The notes: generated by a model not told the origin, from the letters alone. A DNA stretch of 64,000 bases from an uncultured Lachnospiraceae bacterium (GCA_944381395.1 CALWKY010000046.1:26808-90807), one strand, 5' to 3'; counted from the stretch's first letter, positions 1-9,300 are shown. Made by a program: numbers and translations.

Positions 1-31
1 CCAATCATTTTTTATTTCCTTAAAATATCAA

Positions 32-316
32 TTACAGCTGTTCAATTTTAACAGAATCATCTACATCTGTATCGGTGCAGCAGCATTCGGCATCTGCTGC
101 TTCATCCTCTTCTTCCTCATCGTCCCAATCGTAATCCCATTCATCTTCGTAGTCATCTTCCATTTTATTATTCAAAAGATAAACTACGCCAAACGCAACT
201 GCGATCAGTGCCAGTGCTACAATGGCAATGAGGATATACAACGGTTTCTTATCGTCGCCATCCTTTAAAACAATAATTTTGTCTCTTAAGCCGTCTGCAT
301 CAAAATACTTTCTCAT
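32..316 (-). CDS. Small acidic membrane protein, unknown function
   Basis: Encodes 94 residues. The N-terminal third is charged, a single hydrophobic segment lies at about residues 26-48, and the C-terminal half is extremely acidic (a run of D and E) followed by three consecutive cysteines (AECCCTD). This suggests a single-pass membrane protein with an acidic tail, but the side of the membrane is not clear. A good ribosome-binding site (AAAGGAGCGATT) precedes the ATG. I do not recognise a family. The cysteine cluster within an acidic tail might bind metal, which is only a guess from composition. Confidence 0.75.
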   Translation of the reverse strand: MRKYFDADGLRDKIIVLKDGDDKKPLYILIAIVALALIAVAFGVVYLLNNKMEDDYEDEWDYDWDDEEEEDEAADAECCCTDTDVDDSVKIEQL

Positions 317-349
317 ATGAATCGCTCCTTTACATTAAATTTGAGTAAC

Positions 350-808
350 TCAAAATACTCGTTTCTGATTAATACCGTCTTTGTTGTTTTTACGCAACTC
401 GCTGTACTCATAGTACGCTTTTTTTAATATCTGGCGTTCATCGTTGAATTTCAGCAGATGGTATGCCTCATGGAACTTATAAAAACCAGCATCGGCAAAA
501 AATTCCTCGCTTTGCGGTTTGCAGTAAAAAGAATCTGCACTCATCAAATACCAATGCACGGTTTTGCTGACGTAATCACTATTTCCTTGAAAGGAATACT
601 GTGTTTTGCCTACATATTTCATAATATTCCCATTGGCACCAGATTCTTCCTTCACTTCCCGCAGTGCAGTCTGGCGATAAGTCTCGCCTTCTTCCACGGT
701 ACCCTTTGGTAGAACCCAGCCCATATACCTGCCGTTTTGATTTTTATACAGCAGGAGGATCTTCCATCTGTGGATGACAACACCGCCGCAGCTAACTGCT
801 TCAATCAC
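350..808 (-). CDS. Nudix hydrolase
   Basis: A 152-residue protein with a complete Nudix box: GTVEEGETYRQTALREVKEE carries the GX5E...REVKEE core that binds Mg and hydrolyses a nucleoside diphosphate linked to another group. The N-terminal GGVVIHRWKILLLYK beta strands and the WVLPKG just before the box resemble the diadenosine-polyphosphate or MutT-like branches, but the substrate cannot be read from sequence. The start is a GTG eight bases after GGAGGT. It lies just upstream of the small acidic membrane protein with a short gap and may be co-transcribed with it. Confidence 0.88.
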   Translation of the reverse strand: MIEAVSCGGVVIHRWKILLLYKNQNGRYMGWVLPKGTVEEGETYRQTALREVKEESGANGNIMKYVGKTQYSFQGNSDYVSKTVHWYLMSADSFYCKPQSEEFFADAGFYKFHEAYHLLKFNDERQILKKAYYEYSELRKNNKDGINQKRVF

Positions 809-914
809 TGTGTTACCTCCGTTTTATCAGGTCCTGTCTATATTCGTTCAAATTTACAGATTTTAGTATACCTCTTTTAGAAGTATTTTTCAAGACCGCA
901 GAAAAAATTTAACC

Positions 915-1568
915 TCATTGCCGTAAATTTTTCATGTTATACAGTATTTTTAATCGGTATTTTGCTAAAATCCAGCAGAAAATGACCCATCCCATATAGA
1001 CCAGACGGAATATAGGATTTTCTAAAAACAAGAAGTAGTTATAAAATCCATGGAGTGCCCATGGTGCCAAAAAACAAAGGAGGAAATACGCTTTCTTTTG
1101 AAAGTGGGTTTTTGCTAACCAATATCCCATTTCCACGCCAAAAAGCCCATGGCAGGGTACAGACAGGATTGCTCTGGAAAGTGCTGTTTCCACACCGCCC
1201 AAAGAAAAATGAAAGACATAAGCGATATTTTCCAGCCAGGCAAAGCCCAATGAAAGAAACCCGCTATATATGGCACCATCAATCGGTTCATCAAAATGAC
1301 GGTTGTGATAAATCAAAAAGTACAAAAACAACAGCTTTGTACCTTCTTCTACCGCGGAGGCTGCAATAAAAGCGGTATAAAAAGGTCCTTCCGCATGAGG
1401 GAAAGTGCGTTTTAGCCATACGCCCAACCCATAAATAACAAATGTGGAAAACAAGCCATAAACTACACTCCATAAAAGCATACCCCAAGGTTCTTTGTGA
1501 TAGCGGTCTTTGCTGTAAAGACAGCATAGCCCAGCCCAAACCGGTGCACCTGCCAAGAAAAAAAGCAT
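915..1568 (-). CDS. PrsW-family intramembrane metalloprotease-like protein
   Basis: A multipass membrane protein of the PrsW (CPBP-like) group. The N-terminus LAGAPVWAGLCCLYSKDRY followed by hydrophobic segments is typical, and AVEEGTKLLFLYFL holds the EExxK motif of the predicted active site. PrsW of Bacillus cleaves the anti-sigma factor RsiW, but no sigma/anti-sigma pair lies nearby, so the substrate here is unknown. A TTG or ATG further upstream is possible. I prefer the ATG at 1568 because AAGGTG lies six bases before it and homologous proteins begin at this point. It follows a terminator, so it is probably its own unit. Confidence 0.82.
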   Translation of the reverse strand: MLFFLAGAPVWAGLCCLYSKDRYHKEPWGMLLWSVVYGLFSTFVIYGLGVWLKRTFPHAEGPFYTAFIAASAVEEGTKLLFLYFLIYHNRHFDEPIDGAIYSGFLSLGFAWLENIAYVFHFSLGGVETALSRAILSVPCHGLFGVEMGYWLAKTHFQKKAYFLLCFLAPWALHGFYNYFLFLENPIFRLVYMGWVIFCWILAKYRLKILYNMKNLRQ

Positions 1569-1618
1569 TTTCATCACCTTTTTTCTCTTCATTTTGTCCG
1601 TTTTTTGCAAAACCTATC

Positions 1619-1652
1619 CAAAAAACACGAAGATTTTTCATCGTCTTCGTGT
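1619..1652 (-). terminator. Rho-independent terminator after the zapA/U32/FtsW/PBP operon
   Basis: On the minus strand ACACGAAGA pairs with TCTTCGTGT (1625-1633 with 1644-1652) and is followed by a T run. It lies between the transpeptidase gene stop and the PrsW-like gene. Confidence 0.75.
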
Positions 1653-1714
1653 AAAAATATTTGAAATTTCGCAAGTATAGGAAATAAAAAGGGGCAGTGA
1701 AATGGAGAACTGGT

Positions 1715-1738
1715 CTATTTTTATGCCCGTAAAAATAG
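1715..1738. repeat. AT-rich inverted repeat downstream of the transpeptidase gene
   Basis: CTATTTTTA (1715-1723) pairs with TAAAAATAG (1730-1738) around a six-base loop. It may be a weak terminator or a 3' end stabiliser; the stronger hairpin at 1625-1652 follows. Confidence 0.45.
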
Positions 1739-1739
1739 T

Positions 1740-3140
1740 CTATTTTTGTTCCGTTTCCAAGGCTGCCGCAATCATTTGTCCAGCAATCCCAGAAGCAGAA
1801 CCGTCTCCAATATTTTCTACCAGTACCGCCACAGCCACTTGAGGATCTTCTGCCGGTGCAAATCCTACAAACCAGGAGTGGTCATTGCCTGTGGCATTTT
1901 CTGCTGTACCTGTTTTTCCTGCCACTGTAACGCCTTCCACTTGTGCGCCAGTGCCGGTACCACTTTCCACAACGCCTTGCAGCATATTTTGCAGTATTTC
2001 CGCTTCCTGCACAGTACAGATTTGGCGTAACTGGGAAGGCAGAGTCGTATCGCTTGTACTGTCATCCGCATGGAGCACATGATCCACCAAATAAGGCTGC
2101 ATCATGATGCCGTCATTAGCAACTGCGCTGATCAGCATTGCCATATATAACGGCGTTACCACTGTTTTTCCCTGACCAATGGATGTTTCCACCAGCTCAT
2201 TGTCCGCTGCATCTGCTGTAAGTCCTACTTTATTCAGGCTTACTGGCAGTTCCATGCCATAAACAGCAGTCATCCCCACCTCTTCCATGGTCTTTAAAAG
2301 GTTTTCTGCACCGATTTTTTCTGCCAGCGCAGCAAAATAACAGTTACAGGAAGTCGCCAATGCCTCTGCCATATCTACCGTTCCATGGGCACGGTTGTTA
2401 TAACAATGAATTTCTTTATCCGTAAAAGACGCTTCCCCGGTACAATCATAGGTAAAATTTTCCCAATCTTCCAGATATTCCATAGCAGCCAATGCTGTTA
2501 CCATCTTAAAGGTAGATCCCGGCGGATAAAGCCCCTGGGTAACACGATTTAATAACGGGCTGTCCTGCGCCGTTTGCAGCGCGTCCCAGTCTTCTAAAAT
2601 GGTATTGGGGTCATAGTCCGGATAACCGTATAAGGCTAAAATTCTGCCGGTAGAAGGCTCCATAACCACAATGGCACCATTCGCACCGTCCAGCAGCTGG
2701 GCTGCCTTTTCCTGTAAAGTAATATCCACTGTCAGCACAACACTGTTGCCTTTGGGGAGTTCTCCAGTGAAAAGCGCTTTTCCGCGCTGTAATAGGTTAT
2801 GGTCAACGGTATTCAACACAAAGTTTTCTGATGCTTCTATGCCGCTTTTTCCTTTATCGCTGTAGCCTGTAATATGACCGGCTGTTCTGCCATAGGGATA
2901 AGATCTGGTTTTTGTACCATCTGCCGCAATCAGGTCTTCTGCCAAAACGATACCATTTTCATCCAGAATATCGCCTCTTTGAATGCTTTCATCCACATAA
3001 TTTAATCTGCGGTTATAAGAGCTGGTTACAATGCTGTCCCGATCTACCACGACCAGTTTTACCAAATAGCCCATAGAAACAAACAGTACCAATGCCAAAA
3101 ACCAGAACACACGGCGGATACTACGTTTCGTTTTACTCAT
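1740..3140 (-). CDS. Penicillin-binding protein (PbpA-type transpeptidase)
   Basis: A class B penicillin-binding protein of 466 residues that cross-links peptidoglycan outside the membrane. An N-terminal membrane anchor (VFWFLALVLFVSMGYLV) is followed by a short pedestal domain and a transpeptidase domain containing STFKM (SxxK, the serine nucleophile), SCN (SxN) and KTGTAE (KTG). It is shorter than FtsI or SpoVD and lacks PASTA repeats, resembling PbpA of actinobacteria and its clostridial relatives. The ATG at 3140 overlaps the stop of the upstream FtsW/RodA-like gene by eight bases, so the two are translationally coupled and probably act as a glycosyltransferase-transpeptidase pair. Confidence 0.92.
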   Translation of the reverse strand: MSKTKRSIRRVFWFLALVLFVSMGYLVKLVVVDRDSIVTSSYNRRLNYVDESIQRGDILDENGIVLAEDLIAADGTKTRSYPYGRTAGHITGYSDKGKSGIEASENFVLNTVDHNLLQRGKALFTGELPKGNSVVLTVDITLQEKAAQLLDGANGAIVVMEPSTGRILALYGYPDYDPNTILEDWDALQTAQDSPLLNRVTQGLYPPGSTFKMVTALAAMEYLEDWENFTYDCTGEASFTDKEIHCYNNRAHGTVDMAEALATSCNCYFAALAEKIGAENLLKTMEEVGMTAVYGMELPVSLNKVGLTADAADNELVETSIGQGKTVVTPLYMAMLISAVANDGIMMQPYLVDHVLHADDSTSDTTLPSQLRQICTVQEAEILQNMLQGVVESGTGTGAQVEGVTVAGKTGTAENATGNDHSWFVGFAPAEDPQVAVAVLVENIGDGSASGIAGQMIAAALETEQK

Positions 3141-4488
3141 AGATCCGATCACGCTCCTCTTTTTCTCTGGCATCTTCCTCACATAATACACAGATCCACT
3201 GCAAAATGCCAAACATAATCATGCTGGATAAAATGGAAGAACCGCCATAGCTGACCAGTGGTAATGTAACACCAGTCAAAGGAATCAATTTAATGACGCC
3301 GCCAATAATAAGAAACGCCTGGAACGTAAGCAATACTGTCACGCCCATGGCAATCAGGCTGTGGTATTTTCTCGCACTATCCAATGCTACACGCACACCG
3401 CGATACAAAATCATCAAAAAAATGCCAATGAGCCCTAGCCCGAAGAAGCTGCCAAATTCTTCACAAATGGCGGCAAAAATACAGTCACTTTCTACCACAG
3501 GAATCGTCTCAGGCATGCCTTTGGTTAGTCCACTGCCAAAAAATCCCCATGTGGTAATGGCAAACAAAGAATTGACAATCTGGTAACCGCCGGTATCAAT
3601 ATCCGCCCAAGGATTTTTCCACGCAGCCACACGCACCTGTACATGACTAAACAGGCGATATGCCAATACTGCAGCGGCGCTTGCCGTGCCCATGCCCAAA
3701 AAGAAAAGCAATTCGCTGGAAGTAGAAACATAAAGCAGCACCATATAAGTCATAAAGAAGATCAACGCGCTGCCCAAATCCTTCTGTAATACCAAAAGCA
3801 GAATAATTCCGGCAGAAAGAATTGCTGTCTGCAAAAACTCCCGCCAGCCTACACGTTTGCGAAATACACTGGCAAGGTAGAATATGAATAGAAACTTTTC
3901 GATTTCCGAAGGCTGGAAAGTAAAAGAATACGTCCTGAACTTTAAAGTAAGCCAGTTAACAGAGCCGCCTTTTTCCTCGCCAAAAAAGTGGGTTGCCAGC
4001 AGCAGTCCGTAAATCAGCACAACATACAGCCACTCCAGTTTTTCTGTATGAGGGATGATCTTCATGATATAGGGTAGCAAACAAATGCAAGTCAGCCCCA
4101 ATGTCATCCATATGAGTTGACGCTGTGCCAAAGGCGGTTCTAACCGCCACAAAAAAATCAGACCCACATCCATCAGAAACAGCATCCCATTGATGAGCAG
4201 CGGACAGCCATCATAGTAAATATGATCCAACATCCACCAGGCAATCAATAAAAATATCAATCCAGCCAATCCAAATCCAGCAGCGGCAAAACCTGTTCTT
4301 GCCGTCAGAATCAAAAAGGCTAATAGGTGCATGCCAATTACGATTCCTTTTTGCAGGGATACTGCGGTAACAGGGCTGCCCAAAAAGCCGCCCTGCTCAT
4401 ATGCAATATACACAATCCCGCTCCAAAGGAACAGCCCAATCCCACCTATAAACAGATATCTGCTCAATACAATGAGAAACTCCATCAA
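3133..4488 (-). CDS. FtsW/RodA/SpoVE-family peptidoglycan glycosyltransferase
   Basis: A polytopic SEDS protein of 451 residues, the glycan-polymerising partner of class B penicillin-binding proteins. SEDS landmarks are visible: FQPSEIEKF in the middle loop and VSYGGSSILSSM near the C-terminus. The N-terminus has extra hydrophobic segments compared with the 375-residue FtsW encoded near 57-58 kb, as in the longer RodA-like proteins paired with PbpA. It lies between the U32 peptidase gene (seven-base gap) and its transpeptidase partner. Whether it works in elongation, division or sporulation cannot be decided here. Confidence 0.92.
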   Translation of the reverse strand: MMEFLIVLSRYLFIGGIGLFLWSGIVYIAYEQGGFLGSPVTAVSLQKGIVIGMHLLAFLILTARTGFAAAGFGLAGLIFLLIAWWMLDHIYYDGCPLLINGMLFLMDVGLIFLWRLEPPLAQRQLIWMTLGLTCICLLPYIMKIIPHTEKLEWLYVVLIYGLLLATHFFGEEKGGSVNWLTLKFRTYSFTFQPSEIEKFLFIFYLASVFRKRVGWREFLQTAILSAGIILLLVLQKDLGSALIFFMTYMVLLYVSTSSELLFFLGMGTASAAAVLAYRLFSHVQVRVAAWKNPWADIDTGGYQIVNSLFAITTWGFFGSGLTKGMPETIPVVESDCIFAAICEEFGSFFGLGLIGIFLMILYRGVRVALDSARKYHSLIAMGVTVLLTFQAFLIIGGVIKLIPLTGVTLPLVSYGGSSILSSMIMFGILQWICVLCEEDAREKEERDRIYE

Positions 4489-4494
4489 ATCTCA

Positions 4495-6915
4495 TCACTC
4501 CACTCCGCGGAAAAAATGACCTTTCGTACTGCCGCGCAATTCCATCTGACGCAGCAATTCTTTGGCAGCAGGACCTTTTTGTCCCTGTACCATTTCTCCA
4601 TAAGCTCTGGCAATCTGTGCTGCTCTGGCTCCGCTTTCCTTTGTAAAAAACAGCCGCACACTGCCTACGCCATTATCCATAACTTCATCAAAAAACTTCA
4701 ATGTAAAGAGGGGTTTTCCATTAAGAATACGGCAAACACACCGCTCACAATCCGGCATTAAAGGAAATCTTTCTCCTTTTCTGTCCTGCAGGAAATAAAG
4801 GCTTTCTGTACCCTTTTCACTGCAATACATTTTGCCGGCTTTTCCACCCACATAATTACCAATGGGGCACTGCTGGGTAATCATCAGCGGCAAATAGCCA
4901 TATACCAGCATTTCCGTTTCTTTCCCCGCAAAAGCGGCGATTTCTGCGGCATTTAATTCCGGAGAAAGGCAAACCTGCTCCGCACCCGCATCCAGCCAGG
5001 TTTGCAAAGATTTTTCATTGGTAACATTGAGGGTATAATCCACCACAACCGCCTTGCCGCTATGACGAACCTGAGCAAACTGTCCGCCGCTGCGTACCAG
5101 AAATCCATCGATATCACTTAGAAGCAGTTCCGCCAGCAAATCTTTGGTAATATGCTGTGTAATCCCCCGTTCAATCTGGGGCATTGCGGCAAACAGCTCT
5201 ATGCCTTGATCTTTTGCCAGCGCAAGGGCTTCCTGCCAAAACGCGCCAAAGGCATGGTTCATTTCAAAATAAATCCGCTTTAACCCATCGGTTTTTAAAA
5301 TTGCCTTAAACTGTTCCGGATTCACAACCAACGCAGATAATTTTTTGCGGGTAACTTTTGCAGGACGTGCCATATGCAGCAGTTTGCTTTCTTTGGGTGT
5401 ACGATGGCTCTTGCGCAGGATTTCCTGGCGCAGGCGCTCTGCCGCTTCCCGCCGCAGTGCATTTAATTCTTTAATACCTACATAAATTGCGTCATCCATA
5501 TCCACTTGCAGCATTTCCATGGAAAAAGTGGTTCCACCCAGCTTACTCAATCTTTCTTGCAGTTCTTCTTTGCTCAGGGGCTGATTTTTCGCAGGCATCA
5601 CTTCTGTACCTGTTACAAATACAGCGTTTCCTGCGTTATCATAAAGCTTAAACGTAATTGACTCGCCTATTTTTGCACGACATTCTCCCCAAACAGGAAT
5701 TTTCCGCTCATCTTTTTGCCAAGTTTTTTTCCACTCGTCTTGTAATGCCTTATCAAATGTTTTATACACGGCATCATTTTTTTCAATACCGCCCTCCAGA
5801 GAAATAGTAATGACTTCTCCCGCCCGAGAAGGCTTCGTAATCTGAGTGCCTACATGCTCGCCTTGGCTTGTCCAAATTTCAATGCCGTCTCCCGGCACCA
5901 TATTTTCCCGGGTGCGGATCATCACTTTATGATACTTAGGAATATATTGGTCTACAAAACCGCATTTTAACCCCCAAGTTTTGGGACGCTCCACACTCAT
6001 CATGTCCGCCCCTGCAATCTCCTCGTAATACCCAGTGGTAAATCCGCCACGGTTAAAGAGCTGCAGCAGTATTTTTTCATCTTTTAAATCCACCTGATAA
6101 TGTGCCGGATCCTGTTGCGCCAAATCCATATACTTACGGTAAATAGCCGTTACACCCGCTACATATTCCGGATTTTTCATTCTTCCTTCAATCTTAAAAG
6201 AAGCCACACCACTTGCTAAAAGCTGGGGTAAAATTGCCAGAGTACACATATCCTTGGTTGAAAGCAAATGTCCTTTGGTAATTTCACCGCCACGATCGCA
6301 CAGGCTGTAAGGCAGGCGGCAAGTCTGTGCACAGCGGCCACGGTTACCGCTTCTGCCGCCGATCATACTGCTCATTAAGCACTGTCCAGAGTAAGAGACA
6401 CACAAAGCGCCATGAATAAACGTCTCAATTTGTGCTCTGGCATGGGAAGCAATATGGCTGACCTCACCTAACGTTAATTCCCGGCTTAAAACTACTTTGG
6501 AAAATCCTAAATCGTATAAATATTCCACATCTTCCAAAGAATTGGCTGTCAGCTGTGTGCTGGCATGCAGTGGCAAATCGGGGTACTTTTCCTTTACAGC
6601 CATTGCCGCGCCCAAGTCCTGCATAATCAGCGCATCAACACCCATTGCATACAAGCCGTCAATAAAGGAAAGGAACCCATTGAGTTCCCCTTTTTTATAA
6701 ACTGTATTCACCGTTACGTATACTTTCACCCCGCGCAAATGGCAGTAATCGCAAACCGTTTCCAATTCCTCTTTGGAAAAATTGTTGGCATATGCTCTGG
6801 CGCTAAAGTCTTTTCCCCCCAAATAAACGGCATTACATCCATTCTGTACCGCAGCATACAGGCTTTCCATAGACCCTACTGGAGAAAGTAATTCTGCTTG
6901 GCTGATCCGATTCAT
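4495..6915 (-). CDS. Large U32-family peptidase (collagenase-like, RlhA/TrhP group)
   Basis: An 806-residue protein of peptidase family U32. The N-terminal TIM-barrel begins ELLSPVGSMESLYAAVQNGCNAVYLGG, and the signature region IHGALCVSYSGQCLMSS with GNRGRCAQTCR supplies four cysteines that in characterised relatives bind an iron-sulphur cluster. The C-terminal half, with CERCVCRILNG, corresponds to the DUF3656-type extension of Firmicutes. Characterised members hydroxylate RNA using prephenate (TrhP on tRNA U34, RlhA on 23S rRNA) rather than degrade collagen, so an RNA-hydroxylation role is likely. Its ATG overlaps the zapA stop (ATGA), a pairing common in Clostridia. Confidence 0.9.
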   Translation of the reverse strand: MNRISQAELLSPVGSMESLYAAVQNGCNAVYLGGKDFSARAYANNFSKEELETVCDYCHLRGVKVYVTVNTVYKKGELNGFLSFIDGLYAMGVDALIMQDLGAAMAVKEKYPDLPLHASTQLTANSLEDVEYLYDLGFSKVVLSRELTLGEVSHIASHARAQIETFIHGALCVSYSGQCLMSSMIGGRSGNRGRCAQTCRLPYSLCDRGGEITKGHLLSTKDMCTLAILPQLLASGVASFKIEGRMKNPEYVAGVTAIYRKYMDLAQQDPAHYQVDLKDEKILLQLFNRGGFTTGYYEEIAGADMMSVERPKTWGLKCGFVDQYIPKYHKVMIRTRENMVPGDGIEIWTSQGEHVGTQITKPSRAGEVITISLEGGIEKNDAVYKTFDKALQDEWKKTWQKDERKIPVWGECRAKIGESITFKLYDNAGNAVFVTGTEVMPAKNQPLSKEELQERLSKLGGTTFSMEMLQVDMDDAIYVGIKELNALRREAAERLRQEILRKSHRTPKESKLLHMARPAKVTRKKLSALVVNPEQFKAILKTDGLKRIYFEMNHAFGAFWQEALALAKDQGIELFAAMPQIERGITQHITKDLLAELLLSDIDGFLVRSGGQFAQVRHSGKAVVVDYTLNVTNEKSLQTWLDAGAEQVCLSPELNAAEIAAFAGKETEMLVYGYLPLMITQQCPIGNYVGGKAGKMYCSEKGTESLYFLQDRKGERFPLMPDCERCVCRILNGKPLFTLKFFDEVMDNGVGSVRLFFTKESGARAAQIARAYGEMVQGQKGPAAKELLRQMELRGSTKGHFFRGVE

Positions 6916-7334
6916 GCTTTCTGTTCATCCTCTCTTGCGTGTTTCGCTCTATGCTGGCGATGTTCTTGTGCAGTATGTCCTGTAGGTCTGCTATAATTCA
7001 GATCCCCTTCCAATGCCGCGGCATAGTCGTCCACCTTCCGCTGCAAAGCCTTTTTTTCTCTCTCCGCAGCTGCTAATTTTCTTTCTAATTCCTGAATTTT
7101 TTCTGTCTGTGCCTGTTCCGTTGTACCTTCCAGCAGGTTCAAATAATCATCTGCCACATTCATCGCTGTCAATACATACGCCAATGCGGCATCCGTTCCC
7201 GCTGCTGTACTGCGGCGCACTTCAACCATTTTTTCATTGACATAATTTGCAACCGCTTCCATATGCTCTTCTGTGGCATCTCCCACTAAGGTAAAATTCT
7301 TGCCATCTACTTGCACACGAACTCTTCGTTTCAT
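6912..7334 (-). CDS. zapA: Cell division protein ZapA
   Basis: A 140-residue ZapA-type FtsZ-associated protein. The N-terminal beta-rich head (RVRVQVDGKNFTLVGDATEEHMEAVANYVN) is diagnostic. A coiled coil follows (EKIQELERKLAAAEREKKALQRK), then a charged tail. ZapA dimers cross-link FtsZ filaments at the division ring. The gene starts the zapA - U32 - FtsW/RodA - PBP operon, which fits a role in envelope synthesis. A TATAGT -10 element lies at 7409-7414 on the minus strand, but the matching -35 is poor. Confidence 0.9.
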   Translation of the reverse strand: MKRRVRVQVDGKNFTLVGDATEEHMEAVANYVNEKMVEVRRSTAAGTDAALAYVLTAMNVADDYLNLLEGTTEQAQTEKIQELERKLAAAEREKKALQRKVDDYAAALEGDLNYSRPTGHTAQEHRQHRAKHAREDEQKA

Positions 7335-7534
7335 CTTTGCGAATCCTCTCTTTCTTTTCTCTTTTGATTCTGCGCTGTATATTTGCGTACAAAATAATGA
7401 TTAGCATTACTATACCACAAATTTCCACTGCTTAAAAGATATTTCCAAAAAGAGAAATCCTCGTGCCTTTCCATAGGATCATTTTTTTGAATCTAAGTTA
7501 TTTGTTTTTTGTATGGAAAAAACCACTTTAGGGC

Positions 7535-7563
7535 TGGACAGATTTTGTCCCATCTGTTATGAT
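7535..7563 (+). promoter_or_regulatory. pckA promoter
   Basis: TGGACA (7535-7540) and TATGAT (7558-7563) are separated by 17 bases, a good sigma-A promoter. The -35 box lies inside the inverted repeat GGACA-GATTT-TGTCC (7536-7550), a possible operator. Confidence 0.75.
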
Positions 7564-7567
7564 AAGG

Positions 7568-7620
7568 TTGTAGTTATTTTTACAAACTACAAGCATATTT
7601 TTTTACAAAGCATTGTAAAA
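7568..7620 (+). promoter_or_regulatory. Two perfect inverted repeats at the pckA transcription start
   Basis: TTGTAGTT (7568-7575) is repeated inverted as AACTACAA (7585-7592), and TTTTACAA (7601-7608) as TTGTAAAA (7613-7620). Both sit at and just after the expected transcription start and before AGGAGG at 7652. They could be repressor operators (the second has a Rex/CcpA-like AT-rich dyad form without matching either consensus) or mRNA hairpins. Confidence 0.6.
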
Positions 7621-7669
7621 GGATAAACGGTAAAAAAAAGAAAATATTTTCAGGAGGCTGCAAACTGAC

Positions 7670-9235
7670 ATGGATATGCAAATTTCCGAAAAAATCTGTC
7701 GCGCTGCAAAGAATGTTTACCAAAACGAAAGCCCTGCTTTCTTGGTAGAAAAAGCACTGGAAAAAAAGGAAGGCGTGCTGGCTGATAATGGCGCCCTTGT
7801 GGTAGATACGGGAAAGTACACCGGCAGATTACCGAAAGATCGTTTTTTTATTGATCGGGAAGAGGTTCATGACAAGATCAATTTTGGCGAAGTCAATCAA
7901 GCTGCTGCGCCAGAGGTATTTTATCATTTACGGGATAAAATGTGTGCTCATCTGGCAGGAAAAGATGTATTTATCATGGATGGATTCGCCGGTGCGGACC
8001 CTGACCATAGAAAATCCTTCCGTGTCATTACAGAGCAGGCTGCGCAAAGTCTGTTCGCGCATCAACTGTTACGCCGCCCTACACAGGAGGAGTTGGTAAA
8101 TTTTGAAGCAGATTTTACCGTAATTGCAGCACCTTCTTTACATACGGACCCCAAAGAAGATATGGTACGTTCCGATGCAGCCATTCTCATTGATTTCCGT
8201 GAAAAAACAGTACTGATTGCTGGTACGGGTTACTCCGGTGAAATTAAAAAGAGTATTTTTACTATTATGAATTTCTTGATGCCGGAAGAAGGGGTTTTCC
8301 CCATGCATTGCTCAGCCAATATTTCTAAAGAGGGTAAAACTACACTGTTTTTCGGTCTTTCCGGTACAGGTAAAACCACCCTTTCCGCAGATCCTGCCTG
8401 TGTCTTGATTGGTGATGATGAACATGGCTGGGGACCTAAGAGCGTTTTCAACTTTGAAGGCGGCTGCTACGCAAAGTGTGTGCGTTTGAGTCAGGAAAAT
8501 GAACCGGATATTTATGACGCCATCCGTTTTGGTACTTTGGTAGAAAACGTAACCGTACAGAAAGATCGTACCTTGGATTTTGATGATACCACCCATACGG
8601 AAAACACCCGTGCCGGATACCCCATCCATTACATTCATAATGCTTCTCAAAGCGGTATGGGTAATGTGCCTTCTGCAGTAATTTTCCTGACAGCGGATGC
8701 TTACGGTGTGCTGCCTCCTATTTCTATTTTGGACAGCAAACAGGCTGTTTATTACTTCCTTTCCGGCTTTACTTCCAAATTAGCCGGTACTGAAGTAGGC
8801 ATTACAGATCCTGTCCCTACGTTCTCCAGTTGTTTTGGTGCGCCTTTTTTGCCCCTGCGTCCTATCTGCTATGCAAAAATGCTCCAGCAGCGTATTGACG
8901 CAGGAAATATTCCTGTTTATCTGGTTAATACCGGCTGGAATGGCAGCGGAAAACGGATTCCACTGAAATACACCAGAGCCATGGTAACCGCAGCAATCAA
9001 TGGTACCCTGCAGAAATCTGAAACAGTATTGGATCCTTTCTTTGGTCTGCGCACCCCTGCTTCTTGCCCCGGCGTGCCCGATGAACTGCTTTGCGTACGC
9101 AATACTTGGAGCGACACTAAACAGTACGAAGCGCAGGCAAAAAAACTGGCAGAAGCTTTCCGCCAAAACGAAATAAAATTGGAACAGGTACCGGCAGATA
9201 TTCTTGCAGCTGGACCTCATGCACAGTATAGCTAA
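7670..9235 (+). CDS. pckA: Phosphoenolpyruvate carboxykinase (ATP)
   Basis: A 521-residue cytosolic enzyme that interconverts oxaloacetate plus ATP with phosphoenolpyruvate, CO2 and ADP. The kinase P-loop GLSGTGKTTLSADP is at about residue 228, followed by DDEHGW, which holds Mg/Mn-binding residues, and the C-terminal nucleotide-binding NTGWNGSGKRIPLKYTRA. Length and motifs match the ATP-dependent (not GTP) family. AGGAGG lies 12 bases before the ATG; a second in-frame ATG six bases later gives better spacing only if the first is skipped. In fermenting anaerobes it may run in the carboxylating, ATP-forming direction. It is a single-gene unit on the plus strand. Confidence 0.96.
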   Translation: MDMQISEKICRAAKNVYQNESPAFLVEKALEKKEGVLADNGALVVDTGKYTGRLPKDRFFIDREEVHDKINFGEVNQAAAPEVFYHLRDKMCAHLAGKDVFIMDGFAGADPDHRKSFRVITEQAAQSLFAHQLLRRPTQEELVNFEADFTVIAAPSLHTDPKEDMVRSDAAILIDFREKTVLIAGTGYSGEIKKSIFTIMNFLMPEEGVFPMHCSANISKEGKTTLFFGLSGTGKTTLSADPACVLIGDDEHGWGPKSVFNFEGGCYAKCVRLSQENEPDIYDAIRFGTLVENVTVQKDRTLDFDDTTHTENTRAGYPIHYIHNASQSGMGNVPSAVIFLTADAYGVLPPISILDSKQAVYYFLSGFTSKLAGTEVGITDPVPTFSSCFGAPFLPLRPICYAKMLQQRIDAGNIPVYLVNTGWNGSGKRIPLKYTRAMVTAAINGTLQKSETVLDPFFGLRTPASCPGVPDELLCVRNTWSDTKQYEAQAKKLAEAFRQNEIKLEQVPADILAAGPHAQYS

Positions 9236-9261
9236 TTTCTATCCGGTTCCCCTTTCGAAAG

Positions 9262-9300
9262 CCCATTCGTCATGCCAATGGAAAACGAATGGGTTTTCTT
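9262..9300 (+). terminator. Terminator of pckA
   Basis: CCCATTCGT (9262-9270) pairs perfectly with ACGAATGGG (9285-9293), followed by TTTTCTT. Confidence 0.85.
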
